In this document: positions 1-11,800 of the stretch, one piece after another
Position numbering within the stretch: position 1 is the stretch's first letter
Layout: the number at the start of each line of letters is the position of its first letter
NCBI RefSeq assembly: GCF_030272615.1
Contig: NC_081412.1
Coordinates: 547,676,488-547,740,487, forward strand
Length of the DNA stretch: 64,000 bases
Direction of reading: 5' to 3'
Origin: Cryptomeria japonica
Lineage: Eukaryota; Streptophyta; Pinopsida; Cupressales; Cupressaceae
Program-made: the position numbers and the translations under genes
Notes under the pieces: model-generated
Told to the model about the DNA's origin: nothing
Seen by the model: the letters and a program-made list of their open reading frames with translations, nothing else
Databases searched by the model: none

Positions 1-704
1 CCAAACTTAAACCTAAGTGCATTATCCTGTTTGATCGCCTTCAGATTCAATAGGATTTGTCTCTGCATGTCGGTGCACAGATCAAATGAAGCATCCTCCT
101 TTATCATCCAGTAAGCGGCATTTACCGCTGCAGCAAATACAGAGTTAATCCTACTGGCTGAGAATGTCCGGTATCCAATCACCATACACACATACTTCAC
201 TAGATCATCCTTGATAGAATTTACTGTCATGCCTCGTGAGTCACTCGTCGAACCGGTGAGCTTGGCCATTTCAGTTTTGCTTACCGTTCTTAGGGCTGGC
301 ACTTCCCCTATGTTGCAGAAACCAGTGACTACATGAATTTCCTACGGCATAATATCATGCGTCCTCTCCAAGTACATCTTGTCACCATGGACTCTACTCA
401 AAATGATCCTTATGTGATCTTCTGTAAAATCTTCCAGGAAGTAGACAGCATTGTGGAGTTTCTTCTTCTCCAAGATATTATACTCCGGTTTGATTTTCTT
501 ATCCTTGCCACAAAACAAACCTAACTGGGAGTGGATAGCTAGAGACCCTAGGTCTTCAATCTTGCAGTCTATGTAGTCAGAAATTCCCTCTTCTACTATC
601 ACACCAGCTGGAACTTGTGATAGAGCATTATACTTGGACTTTCATTGAATAAAACTTTCAGATTCAATAGATGCACTAGAACTGGTATGAGATGCGGAAG
701 CCAT
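1..704 (-). pseudogene. Unidentified second ORF of C0, cut by the window edge
   Basis: An ATG at 704-702 (MASASHTSSSAS) opens a frame that continues to the window edge with two in-frame stops, TGA at 644-642 and TAG at 344-342. Both fit C-to-T changes of CGA and CAG. About 234 codons are visible. The N-terminus is Ser-rich; then come mixed alpha/beta-like stretches such as EEGISDYIDCKIEDLGSLA and EIHVVTGFCNIGEVPALRT. I see no retroviral motif (no DSG, HHCC, DDE or FVDD), no signal peptide and no clear membrane segment. I do not recognise the family. It lies downstream of gag in the same orientation with its own leader, so it looks like an element-encoded or captured accessory protein. A host gene fragment is also possible. 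Confidence 0.5.
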
Positions 705-1166
705 GATAGAAACTTTAAGAACTTTGAAAAATACCTTTTTAAAACATGTGAATTTAGGGCTTTCCGATTCTCCTTCACTCCACACTCCATCGGTTGCTGA
801 ATCACCACTTTGTGTTCTCCACTTGACCGTTTGCAGTTTGAATTTGAATCTCCTTCATGATTTGTCAATTTCTCAAGATCTCAGCTCAAATCGCCTCTTC
901 GTCGCTCTGATCTTTGAAAAACTTTTCTTCGCTCAAAAACAAATAGTGAGAAATAATTTGAAAAATGCCTTTAAACATATCTCTCACCTACCATCATTAA
1001 TACTCCTCTATTAGGGCGTAAACCATAATTTGCCTTTTTTTTTTTTTTTACCATTTCCGGTCTTCTACTAAGCAACAGGTATCACATACCGGTTAAGGTC
1101 TTTTACAGGTGTAAACCAGGGGTTTGAAACATTTCGCCGTTTGCTACCCCTAAGCTTTTCTGAGGC
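705..1166 (-). other. Spacer between C0 gag and the second ORF
   Basis: No coding region is supported here. In element orientation it holds a run of 15 A (T-run on plus at 1035-1049), then about 300 bases of leader-like sequence before the ATG at 704. The A-run could be a fossil poly(A) or a simple repeat; it is upstream of the second ORF, so it does not mark that ORF as a processed copy. Confidence 0.4.
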
Positions 1167-2422
1167 TTAGTTTGTCGGTTCCTCTTGTAACACCACTGGT
1201 TTCTTCTTCCAGGTTTTGTTCATATCTGCTTGAACGGTGTCAACATCAATGTCTCCTTCTGGAGTGACCGGTATATCATTAGATATGTTCTTTCTTGATC
1301 TATAGAATCTGGCAATGTGACCCGGTTTGTTGTAGTGATAGTAGACCAATCCAGGTGCTCTCTAAGGTCCATTGTTCATGTTTCCATTCTTCCTTCTGCA
1401 TGTTGCAGCAGTGTGACCATGACCATGATAGATCATACAATTTTCTCTCTGTCCGATTGTCGCTTGATAGCCACCACTTCTTGGCTGATGATTGAAGACA
1501 TTAAACCAGTTGTGATTCTGGTTCTCAAAAGGTTCAGGACAACTCCTTGGGTCCTCTGAGGATATCTTCTAGTGTCATTCATGGCAGACTTGCATTCAAA
1601 TGCTCTATGCCCATACTTGTTGCATGCATGACAGTTACCATTGAATCTATAGGATCTAGGCTTATCATTTAGGAAATAAGGAAAATTGTTGTAAGCCTTA
1701 CTCCTACACACATTTGCAGTATGTCCTTCTTTAAGACAATTAAAACAAATAGGTTTAAACTTTTGCTTACCTTTATCCTTTGATATCAGTTGTTTCTTTG
1801 ATGCTCCAGCATTTGTACCAGAGGTCTCACCTTCCTCATGACCAAAATAACCAAGTCCATTGGTATTCTTAACCGGTTTGGCAGATTCAAGCTTTTTCTC
1901 AAGCTTGACAGTACTCTTGTTGAACTTAGCAAGTATTTCCTTTGACTCAAAGAGTTCTTTGGAAATAGCTGCATTTGCTTCCATCAGGTTTTCATTCTTA
2001 GAGATGACACTGTTCAGTTCACCTTGCATGTCATCCTTTTCCACTTTGCTAGCATGGAGTTGAGCAGTTAGGGCACTGATCTCTTGTTTCAACTTGGAGA
2101 TCTCATGATCTCTTTCTTTCACCAAATCTTCAGCTTTCCTCTGATTCTCAAGCTCTTGACACATCCAGATAGTCAGTCCTTCCAACTCCTTTCTCAAGTT
2201 GAAGTTTGATTCATTCAACTTGTTTACTTCTGCAATTAGGGCTTCCTTGTCTGCTTCATCTGTAGAACTATTTTCAGATATCTCCATCAGCTTTTCTACA
2301 TGTTCTCTCCTTTTTGCTTGAGATGCCTTGAATTTGACCATAAGATCATCATAGGCTTGCTCAGACTGAGTGAGTTGTTGAGTAAGTTCCCTCAAGGTGT
2401 ATTCCCCCATATCTCTTTCCAA
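1167..2422 (-). pseudogene. gag: C0 gag-like protein: coiled coil plus four CCHC zinc knuckles
   Basis: The ATG at 2422 lies about 25 bases past the PBS. The first two thirds are heptad-like and rich in Glu/Lys/Leu, a probable long coiled coil, followed by a GLGY motif common near the end of plant Copia gags. Zinc knuckles follow: CFNCLKEGHTANVC and CHACNKYGHRAFEC are intact CX2CX4HX4C. A third (1398-1439, CMIYHGHGHTAATC) and a fourth (about 1303-1345, core HYNKPGHIARF) have Cys-to-Tyr changes. A frameshift separates knuckles 2 and 3 (first ORF ends at 1433), and a stop lies between 3 and 4. The usual N-terminal UBN2-type gag domain is absent, so this is either a truncated gag or a distinct nucleocapsid-like protein. 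Gag binds and packages the element RNA. Confidence 0.75.
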
Positions 2423-2446
2423 GTGGTTAAAATTATAGAAAGGTAC

Positions 2447-2460
2447 GCTCTGATACCAAT
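2447..2460 (-). other. C0 primer binding site
   Basis: On the minus strand ATTGGTATCAGAGC follows the LTR directly. It contains TGGTATCAGAGC, the standard plant PBS complementary to the 3' end of initiator tRNA-Met. Confidence 0.9.
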
Positions 2461-3587
2461 TGATGAATACTAAGAGCAGGGGGGTGTATTAGTATACCAA
2501 AAATCTTTGCACTTAAACACTTTGCAAGACTGACAGTAAACCGATAAAATAATTTAGCAGACAAACCGGTTAACAAACATGCAAACCAAATAGGTAATAA
2601 TGCATTCACCCACAGAAGCAAAAACACCATAACACAAGAGATTTTGACGTGGAAACCCAAATGGGAAAAACCACGGTGAGATGGGACTCACAAGTAACTA
2701 TCTGCAGAATAGAAACCAGACCGGTTAAGGTCTTACAACGTTCTTTACCAGAACAGATCCTGTTAGGAATCTCAATCTTTGTTAGGAGATAAGTCCGATT
2801 AAAGACTACCTTGCTAGAGGATTTTAGATCCACAGATGTGAACCACCTTGTTAGATGATTTACAAGAGGCTTTTGGGCCTACCTGGTTAAGGGCTACAGA
2901 CTTGTCGAAGATGTGAGTAATCAACAAGTGAGTGATCTAGCAAATAGCACAGATTGCTTGGTTAGATCCTTGATAGCTCGATCTTAATGCATTAAAGCAT
3001 TACTTCAGTCTTCTACATATTCATACTCTCTCTAACTCTTCAGTTACCTTGAACCCTAGCAACAACATCAACCTCAACAACAACAACCTTAGAACCCTAG
3101 ACATGATGTCCTTATAAAGGAATCTAATTTCATGTAGGTCCAATAGGATTATAATACAATTTCCTAGGTTCAATGCATCTAGACATATCTGGTAACATGA
3201 CACAAAAAGCACCGCCAGAGAGTCGGCACCGTCAAACGATCGGTGGATTGTAACTCATCACAAAATGTCGATTGGTAACTCATCACAAAGTATTACTAGT
3301 TCATACAAAATACCAGTTGCCGGTTTGTCAAAATGAAGACTGGTAAAAATGTGTTATGCTGCTTTAATCCCTCGTACCACTTGGTATCCACAAACCGCTT
3401 GAGGTCAACGTGCCGCTTCAGACCAGTAAACACATTCTGCAAAACATCAATAGTCTAAAGACTATAATACAACATACCGGTTGGAACAAATACCGGTTGT
3501 GCTCTAACTCACACATATGAAGAGGATCTTAATGCAAGTGTGTGTCCATCAATGACAATCACAACATGAACATCAAAAATGCCAACA
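2461..3587 (-). repeat. C0 5' LTR
   Basis: It starts TGTTGGCA at 3587 (minus strand) and ends CATCA just before the PBS, 1127 bp. It has the R/U5 block shared by the Copia LTRs here (plus-strand copy near 2648-2680) and many ACCGGT-type hexamers. The 3' LTR is outside the window. Confidence 0.8.
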
Positions 3588-4042
3588 AGTTCTAGATTTC
3601 AAACAAGTGAAAACCTTGGGGCTAATTTGGTTAGCTCAATAGTCCAATGCTTTTTGGTTGATTTTTTTAGAGAGAAAATTATAGAACCTCCTGATCTAAT
3701 TTCTAAAGCCTCGACTTGTAGTCCACACATGTTTGGACTATGGTGCCTAGCTCCATAGTCTAATTGTTTTGGGCCTAGATTTTAGTGATAGGTTCCTTTC
3801 TGCATTCCGTTTCTAGACCTATACTTTTGAGTTGATTTCAAGTCTATATTGATTGTTTCTTATTTTAAATCATTTATTGTCTTAATCATCTCAATTCAAA
3901 AAGTGGAACAATTGATCATAGTGCTCAACTCTTGTAAGGGATTGAAGCTCATCCTGATTGATTGTTCCCTGATGAAATGATACCATAGATTGGAAATGGC
4001 TCCTGGTTTTTATTTCTAGGGTAAAGACCACATTTCCTCACA
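3588..4042 (+). repeat. G1 5' LTR remnant (3' part)
   Basis: Non-coding sequence ending CCTCACA, followed by a PBS-like stretch (TTTTGTTGAACCCAACATAGC-like at 4048-4070) and then a gag start. The 5' part is cut by the C0 insertion. I could not align it convincingly with the LTR at 11994-13208, so the pairing of these two as one element is uncertain. Confidence 0.5.
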
Positions 4043-4500
4043 ATTTTATTTTGTTGAACCCAACATAGCTTGGATAATTTATGATTTGAATGTTCAAGTC
4101 TAAGTTTACTTTTATTAAAAAATTAGATTTAGGGACACTAAATTCTGAAATTCATATTTTAAGTGCTTATATTTATTGATTAATCATCATTTTTTTAGCT
4201 CAATTTCTTAAAGATGTGGTTAATTGATCATTTCATTACTATATTGCATAGTCTAATCACCTATTTAATCAATTGCATCATTATTATCATTTTACATCAT
4301 TAGATAGTTGCTTGCATTATCATTATTCACAATTGCATCAAAGGTATTGAAAGCAAAAACAATTTCCTTTACTTTTTCCTCTAACTTTTCTTTTTCCTTA
4401 TCTCAAAATAATTGTGTCTTGTTGGAGCTTGTACTTCTCTATGAATTTTATAACCCATTGTTTTGAATCCAATATCCATGTGATAACAAGTTATAGACTT
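4043..4500 (+). other. G1 leader
   Basis: AT-rich leader between the PBS-like site and the gag ATG at 4501. No ORF or RNA gene is supported. Confidence 0.45.
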
Positions 4501-5559
4501 ATGGATTCTCGTGGTTTCAATGCTAATGGTGTTGATCCTAAGTTAAGTGTTAACTTCTTCCTATGTAAGAGCTTGGGCGAATCATCTTCTTCTAGTCCAG
4601 TAGCTACCTTACTTAATATTGTTGATAATCATTTCCCTCATTCTTCTCATGATGAGGATGACTCTTCAATACAAGCATATAATGAACAATCAGGGAAGAT
4701 TGACAAGAAATTGAAATATATTCAATAATTTATGAGTCAATAACACTTGGTTGGAGGGGTATTCCCCTTGATAGAAGGTTTAAGGAATTTGATTCAAAAT
4801 GATGAACATGGTGTTTTAGTTTTACATGGTATAGCTCACATAGTGGATGACAACACTATGAAGTTAGCTAATTATGTGGAAGTTCTTGGACATTCTACTC
4901 CTCCAACCCAAGTTGAGATACTTATTTATATTCCTACATCTATAGCCAATGTTCCTATTTTAACATCTTCTATCATGGCTACTACTACTACACAAAATCA
5001 TAATGCTATCCCTATGCTTAAGCTCCACATTCAACCAATCTCCCTTTTGTTTCTCAAAACATGCACCAACCCACATAACCTAATCAATCTACTATTCCTT
5101 CATACACTACAAGTAGCCCACTTTCCATTTAGAGCCTTTGATTCACACTCCCACAAAGCATTAAGGTAACTCATTTTGAGAAATATAATGAAAAAGGTGA
5201 CTGCCATACTCATGTGAAAATATTTTCTACTTTATGCAGTGACTTCTTCTATGACAAAAAAAAACTTCTTGCAAAACTCTTCCCTTGATTCTTGCAAAAT
5301 TTTCAAAACAATATTGAACCACAAGTTACATTGACTGATTTATTACCTTGCAAATAAGGTGCTAAATAGAAATTTCATTGATTTCATTGGTACACATCAA
5401 TATTTGTATTCTCAAATTACTTATGATATTCCTAATGCTAATATTCAAAGAATGTTTCTTGATAATTTACAAAAATACATTAGAGAATTTATTTTTATTT
5501 TTCAATACCTATATTTCATGCATCTGTGCATAGCACTTTATCAATATCAACTTTAAGTT
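4501..5559 (+). pseudogene. gag: G1 Ty3/Gypsy gag, broken
   Basis: The probable start is the ATG at 4501 (MDSRGFNANG). A first frame runs to 4728, a second (about 4747-5169) to a frameshift near 5167. Then comes recognisable Ty3-type gag core: THFEKYNEKGD at about 5170, AKLFP near 5275, NNIEPQVTLTDLL near 5311-5345, and DFIGTHQYLYSQITYDIPNA at about 5380-5440. The expected stretch between AKLFP and NNIEP (the usual DWF/LPP segment) is deleted. Several stops break the frame. Gag forms the capsid around the element RNA. The frame resumes at 7399 after removal of the LTR insertion. Confidence 0.7.
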
Positions 5560-5564
5560 AGTCA
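5560..5564. repeat. Target-site duplication AGTCA (pair at 7399-7403)
   Basis: AGTCA occurs immediately left of 5565 and right of 7398. Both copies are in the same codon phase of the G1 gag frame, so removing the insert plus one copy rejoins the gag frame, which supports a real duplication. Confidence 0.75.
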
Positions 5565-7398
5565 TATTAGAATCAGGGATCACTGAGAAGGTGTAAGGAA
5601 GTTAAGTAGCGGAAACAACTTCCTACACTAACCTTGAGAGGAGGGTAATGCAAAACTTTTTCAGATTGTTACAACAGTTACAGAAAATAGAAATAGATAT
5701 AATAGCATTCATACCACAACACAGTGATTTACGTGGGGAAAACCCTTTCGGGAGAAAAACCCCACCCTCCAAAAGCAGCTCAATATTTTATTCAGCAATC
5801 AAAAATAGATTACAACATACTTGCAGAGCAAGCTCTTCACAGGAGTACCACTAATCAGAGATTCAGAGGCAACTCAATAGCCATAAGACTCTTACACACA
5901 ACCTCTATCTCACACACCTCATAAATAGGAGATACAATACAAGAAACCGTCAAACGGTATTACAAAACCATGGGCTAAAACCACCCAATAAGGTGTAGCC
6001 GACCTTATCTCCCTTCTATGACATGTTAAAGCACACATCAACACGTGTCGCTCCCTTTTACAGCTCATTTATGTATCCAATACAAATTATTTTTTCCTAT
6101 TTCAGGAGTACAAACTTCTGGAGGCCATAACTTGAGAACCGGGTGTCCAATTGAAGAACCGTTTGAAGCGCCGGAAAGCTCGCGAAGTGCTCTATCACCT
6201 CGTAACCGCTTCGCCAGTTACAGCCACTTTTCAGGGAATTTCGGAGCCTCTAAAGTCCCCAAAATTAAGTTTAAACATTTTATTGCACCCCTCCAAGACG
6301 AAAACTTTAATATCTTCAAAACTAGCTGTGACCTTGCGACGCAACTTTACCGGAATGCTTATCTAGCCAACCAGAAGCTTCAGGGAGAGTTTCGCACCAT
6401 TTCGTGCTCAAATAAAAACTTACTATAAATAGTAACCTCACATAAATGCAAGGTTGAGACACCATTTTTCCCAACAGAAGGGAGGTGAATCAATATCTAC
6501 CGGAAATCAAATCCACAAACTTATTTATCCACCGATTAGCAATGCATAACAAAAAAGAACATAAACATACAACAAAGAATCCACAACACCGGAATTTTCA
6601 CATGGAAACCTGGAAAGGGAAAATCCATAGTGGCTGGAACCCACAACATTCATATACTATGGCCAGCAATACACAAATATTACATAGATGGGGAATGCAC
6701 TTGCATTCAAGCTCACTACCTAGAGCTCACTGCTCAATTATAATTGCCTGGAAGGCTAAAACCTTCAGGGAAGTCTCACTGACTTACAATTTGATTACAA
6801 TGAGGAAATACAATGAAATGAACTCTCAAGAAGAATCTGACAATGCAATAATGAGTTACAGTTAATCATTGAATCTCAGACTGTCTTCACTCTGCTGAAT
6901 ACTCTGTTTCTATCTCAGTCAGCTACCGGATTGTGTGAAATCAAAGTGCGCACGTGAAATTGTGCTCAATCGCACCAAAATAGATCACCACACTTGTATT
7001 ACCACCAAAATGAATTGCCAATTCGATCTTATATATCCAGTCTTAACACAAAAATAATCTCCTTCAAGTCGGCTTCAAGAAATGCAATGTGTAGCTCCAA
7101 GTCAGCTTCAATCTTGAACAAAACATAGCACCCAACCAAAAAAGTGTATTCACACACTTCCTAAGGATCTTACCATTCATCAAGAACATAAAATCAACCA
7201 CCAAAATTACCTCAATCATCAAAAATTATTACAGACCAAAACATTACCGAGATACCCTATTTCACCGATTAACTCTAGCTTCCGGATAAGATGAATCACG
7301 ACTGCTGAATCGAGTCTCTAAGAAGATTTTCCATCAATGAAAAACCTAGACCATAAATCAAGCATCGAAGATCACCGGATGAGTGTCAATTGCCAACA
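5565..7398 (-). mobile_element. Chimeric LTR insertion in G1 gag
   Basis: In minus orientation it begins TGTTGGCA at 7398. It appears to hold two different LTR-like blocks, 7398 to about 6465 (block B) and about 6425 to 5565 (block A). Each has its own R/U5-like motif (near 6595-6640 and 5736-5770). Block B ends with the pyrimidine-rich ATTGATTCACCTCCC typical of Copia LTR 3' ends here. Block A has TATTTATG near 5920 and AATAAA near 5795 (minus). The outer end at 5565 reads TA where TG is expected. No coding sequence is seen. A recombination product of two elements or a heavily deleted element fits; a plain solo LTR does not. Confidence 0.6.
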
Positions 7399-8868
7399 AG
7401 TCAATATGAAACCTCTTCATCTTTGACTCTAGCTGATAAGACAAAAGATGCTCATCAAACATACCAAGGCTTTAGAAAACAAAACAAAAACTTTTCTAAT
7501 ATCAACAACAACAACTATTTCAACCATATTAATACTCAAGTTGCAGCCACAATACCCTTTGTTGTAACTCACTTTTCTTATAAACCATTCAAACATCACA
7601 TCTTCAATGCCCATTTCAAAGTATTTAAACTCTATTATGCTTTAGTAGATTAACAAAAATTTGATGAAGCTTCCCCTAATAAATCTCATAGATACATACA
7701 AACCTTTACCTCCTTCCTTCAATTTCAAAGACTTTTCTTAGTATCATCATCAACCTGGGCATGAAACAAAGAAATGTCTGTGTCTGAAACATGAAATTCA
7801 AGAACTCGTTGATTCTAATGCTATATTGGTGGATGGTGGGAATGATAAGGGGAATAAATTTGTAGAATGTCACCTAATCAAAACCTGTAAATCTTTTACC
7901 TTCCCATTCAACCAATGTTGTTCAAGCATAAAAATGATAGCTATATAGCCATTTATGACATATCTAATGAAGCCAACAATATTGTGAACTTGATAGACCA
8001 AGAGAAATCTAATCATAGATGTGAACCTAATATCACCTTTACCTAGAGTGGTATCATAAAAGAACCTTATATTTCATTATAGATTACTATAAAAATGAAA
8101 GACAAACTCTCACATGGAGTGTTTATTGATCCAGTATGTATGGTAAATGTGATTATAAAAGAACATATTTTCACACAACAACTATATCAAGACACATGAT
8201 AAATTTAACATCTTGATCAAGGGGCATGATGGTTTCACTTTTCCAATGTTAGATTCCATCATCCTTTCTATAGAAGTTGGATCTAAGTGCTTAGATGTTC
8301 CTTTCACTTTTATCCCTACCTTAGACCAATTTTGTGTGAGTTTGGATCATCCTTTGCTTACATCCATGAAGGTCTTCCCTTCTACCATCCATAAGTGTTT
8401 TAAATTCCCTCACAATGGAAAATTCATAACTATATGTCATAGTCTTTTCCAACACTTAGCTAATTATGAAAATATTACCCTTGATTACTTTTAGCCACAA
8501 AAATTTCAACCACTTAAAACTTGTCAAGATATCATTCCTTTTGTATCAAAAGTTTAAAGCCAATAGGAAGGTAATGTTATCCCTAGGTAATCCTTTGGGA
8601 TCCTCTTCAACTTATATCCCTGAGGATATTTCATCATTTATGGATACAGAAGTAGCTCTTCTTGCCCCACAAGTGAGGATTGAACCACATCCTGCACTGA
8701 GCATCCTTCCCACTCCTAACATTCCTCCTTTATATTTTGAGGCTCCATCTCCAAAATCTTATAAATGACAAAGAGGAAAATTCCCAACATCTTCTATCTC
8801 TTGGTGGTTCCTTTCCTTCCTCCTTTTGTTTCTATAGCAAAGGAATAAAAGGAATCAATGTTAAGTGC
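7399..8868 (+). pseudogene. G1 gag C-terminus and protease region, broken
   Basis: The gag frame resumes in phase at 7399 (SQYETSSSLTLADK) and ends after about 80 codons. A damaged stretch follows with several stops. Near 8100-8200 a retropepsin-like segment reads HGVFIDPVCMVNV, where the catalytic Asp-X-Gly motif is degenerate (DPV). 8213-8494 continues the flap and C-terminal part (DGFTFPMLDSIILSIEVGSK, then FKFPHNGKFIT). 8466-8768 is a further frame. The order gag then protease is normal for Ty3/Gypsy. No RT follows. All of it is non-functional. Confidence 0.6.
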
Positions 8869-11800
8869 CACCACTAGTTTCTCATATAGGAAAATTAGAA
8901 AACTTTTTTCAAGTAAGCATAACTTGGATAAACAGTGTCTATTTCTAATTTCTCATACTCATTAGAAAGGTGGCTATAAGCACTACATAGTGGTGTGGTT
9001 GGCTTTTCTATACTTTTTGTTTTCATAGTTCAATTTTGGCTAAAAGGTAGATATTTTGTTTAACTTTGGAAGGTCATAACTTGTGTAAATGGAGTCAAAT
9101 TTTGGACTTTGAATCTATTAAAAGGAAAGCTTATTCATATCACTACATAATAAATTAGGTTTGGAGTTATTTTGGTATGTTTTGTTTTTTGTTTTTCATA
9201 TCTCATCTATTTATGGTTCTTGTGGCTATGGTGATTTTATGCATTTATGGAAAGTCAAAGCTTGGTGATTTGTTCTTTATATTATTAAATTCTCATTTGT
9301 ACATCTTACAATACTCTTATTGGACATGGTTATCAATACTTGGTTGGATTTACATATTTCACTGTCAGATCTACAAGATGTGCAGTTTTGCAGGTAGACT
9401 ATACTTACAAGTTGCATATATATGACTTGACTTGCATATATACTTACAAGTGAAAGGTATTGAATATTACATTTTTCATGATTTATATTCACATTCTATT
9501 GGAAAATATTATGCATTTAATAAATTTGTTCAACTACAATATGATCTTGCACACATTTGTCTCACAGAAAATCTAGTTGTATTTTTTGGTAAAAACATTG
9601 TGCCTTGGCACTTCTTTTCCCTTCATGTTTCTCTTCACCCTATGGAATAATAAGCCCATTTAATGAGAGCTCTTTATCATTAGTGGTGGTATTTTTTCAC
9701 TTCAACATACTTTGGGGCAGCAACATGAAGTCCTTTTCTTCTTCTTCTTTCTATGCATTTATCTCTATCATTGTGCAGCATCCATTATTAGATCTCTTTT
9801 CTTGCATAGGGTTATCCTTATGTGAGTATATAATTGTTCTTTGGTTTTCCTCTCTTCTTGGAGAGGGGCATCTTTAATGAGTACTAAACTTCTTCTCTTT
9901 CCTTCATTCTCTTGGAAATCTTACCTCTTCTATGGTTTCGGTTATTCGTAAGTATGATATGCCCCTTAGTAGGGAATGATCTCTTGAGAAGTATGTATCC
10001 CTTCCTTGAAAGGATTTGTTCCACTAGGATGGAATATCACTTGACACTAATCACCATTAAAAAATGTATAACATTTCTCCTTTTTCTCCTCACTTTGGGG
10101 GCAAGTATTTTTTCACTCCTTTCCCTTGTATCATTATTTCCTTTAAGGATGACATTGTTCATATGTGATTATCATTTCTTACAATGGTATGATTTTATTA
10201 GTAATCCCCCTTGGGGAATGTATGATTCTTTTTCTCTCTTCTTTTCTAAGATTACCACTTCTTGAGAAGTGTATTTTACATTTACTAATGTCTTATCTTG
10301 CATGTGGTCATGTAAGTTCGTTGCATATTTGCTTATGTTTAATCTCTCTCTAGTAGATTGTGTAATCTCTTCTCATTGTCCCTTAGCTTAAGGGGGCAAT
10401 GATCCTTCTCTCTCTATTTCTCTAGGGATCCACTTTACCCTATTAAGTTGATGGTGTGAGTTCTATTATTTGATGTCATTTCTTTGTGTAGAATTGTTGG
10501 TTATTGACTTAAGGATCCTCTCTTATACAAGACGTGTTAATCCTTGACTACGACCTCTTTTACACTTGGTAATGTACATCTATGATAAATCCAACCATCC
10601 CTCTAGGGGCTAAACGTGAGTCATCCCTCATCAAGAATCCCTTTCACCTAGAAATAGGAGGAATTATTGCATTCTTTTTCTTTCTTTTTCTTGTTCTAGA
10701 AGATGTTATATTTCTCTAAGACAACACCTCTTAGGGGTAGATGTCTTTTTGAACAAATATCTCTTCTCCTCCAAGGATCACCTTTACACTTACAGAAAGA
10801 TGTCTCTTTTCAATTATCTTATCCTTGCTTGAAGATTATTCCCTCTTTTGCTTGGATTTATGATATTGTTGCATAGAGGATATCTTCTTTGTGATGAAGG
10901 TAGGTATCCTTGTTCTACTTTCCTTAAGATATCAACATCAACCTATGCTGACATCTTAAGGGAGGGGCACTGCTCCTTTGTACTATACTTCTCCCACACT
11001 GCTCCTTTGTATTATACTTCTCTCATGCATTTAATAGTGGGACATTCTTGGAACTAGAGGGAAACCTCCTAGAGAAAGATGTTGTCACTTTTTGTACAGT
11101 GGGTCATTCTCGAAACCAGAGCACGGTCTCTTAGAGAGAGATGTGTTCACTTCTTCTTGTCTTGTACAGTGAGACATTCTTGGAACCAGAGGGAAACCTC
11201 TTAGAGAAATATGTCATCAGTTTGTCTTGTATAGTGGGTCATTCTTGAAACTAGAGTATTGTCTCTTAGAGCGAGATGATGTTTCTTTTCTTTTATGCGG
11301 GGTGCTTATTCTCGGAACCAGAGCACAGTCTCTTAGAGTGATATATCACACCTTTCTTAACACTTGTATTATACATTCTATACAGGTTGTAGCATACTCG
11401 GGCATAGACTCCTATGAGGTGCTTAGAACCTCACTTGCACACATGCGCATGAGGTTGAGTGGGACTAACGGTGTTCTCACTCTCTCTCTTTACATGTTCA
11501 TGGTTTCTTTCTTCTTCGCTTTTCTTCTCATAGATTACCAAAGTGTGTATTCATGTTCTCTCTCTTCTTCCTCTCATGAACTTATAGTTTTACTATTGAT
11601 ACTTCATGGATGATGTTAGCTATGCTCTTTTATGTGATTGGTCATGTTTATGTGATGGCATTGTTCTTTGTGTCCCGATTAGTTATTGAGACATCTGAGC
11701 TTGATTTCTCTTCTAGTAGTTAGTTTGTCATCTTGTGTCTTGTGTCTTGTTCTTGTCATTTCTTTTTGCACTTTGTATTTTTTTTGTGTGTCTTGTGCAT

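Larger units (their letters stand above)
1..3587 (-). mobile_element. C0: Copia-like LTR element, 3' part beyond the left edge
   Basis: Read on the minus strand, the order is 5' LTR (3587 to 2461), tRNA-Met-type primer binding site, gag-like ORF (2422 to 1167), spacer, and a second ORF that leaves the window. No protease, integrase or RT is seen between gag and the second ORF, where a Copia pol should begin. The element may be non-autonomous, or pol may lie beyond the edge or be lost. It sits in the 5' LTR of G1. The flank on its right is 3588-3592 (AGTTC); the matching duplication would lie outside the window. The LTR, PBS and gag calls are seen directly; the Copia assignment rests on the PBS and LTR ends, since no RT is available. 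Confidence 0.75.
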
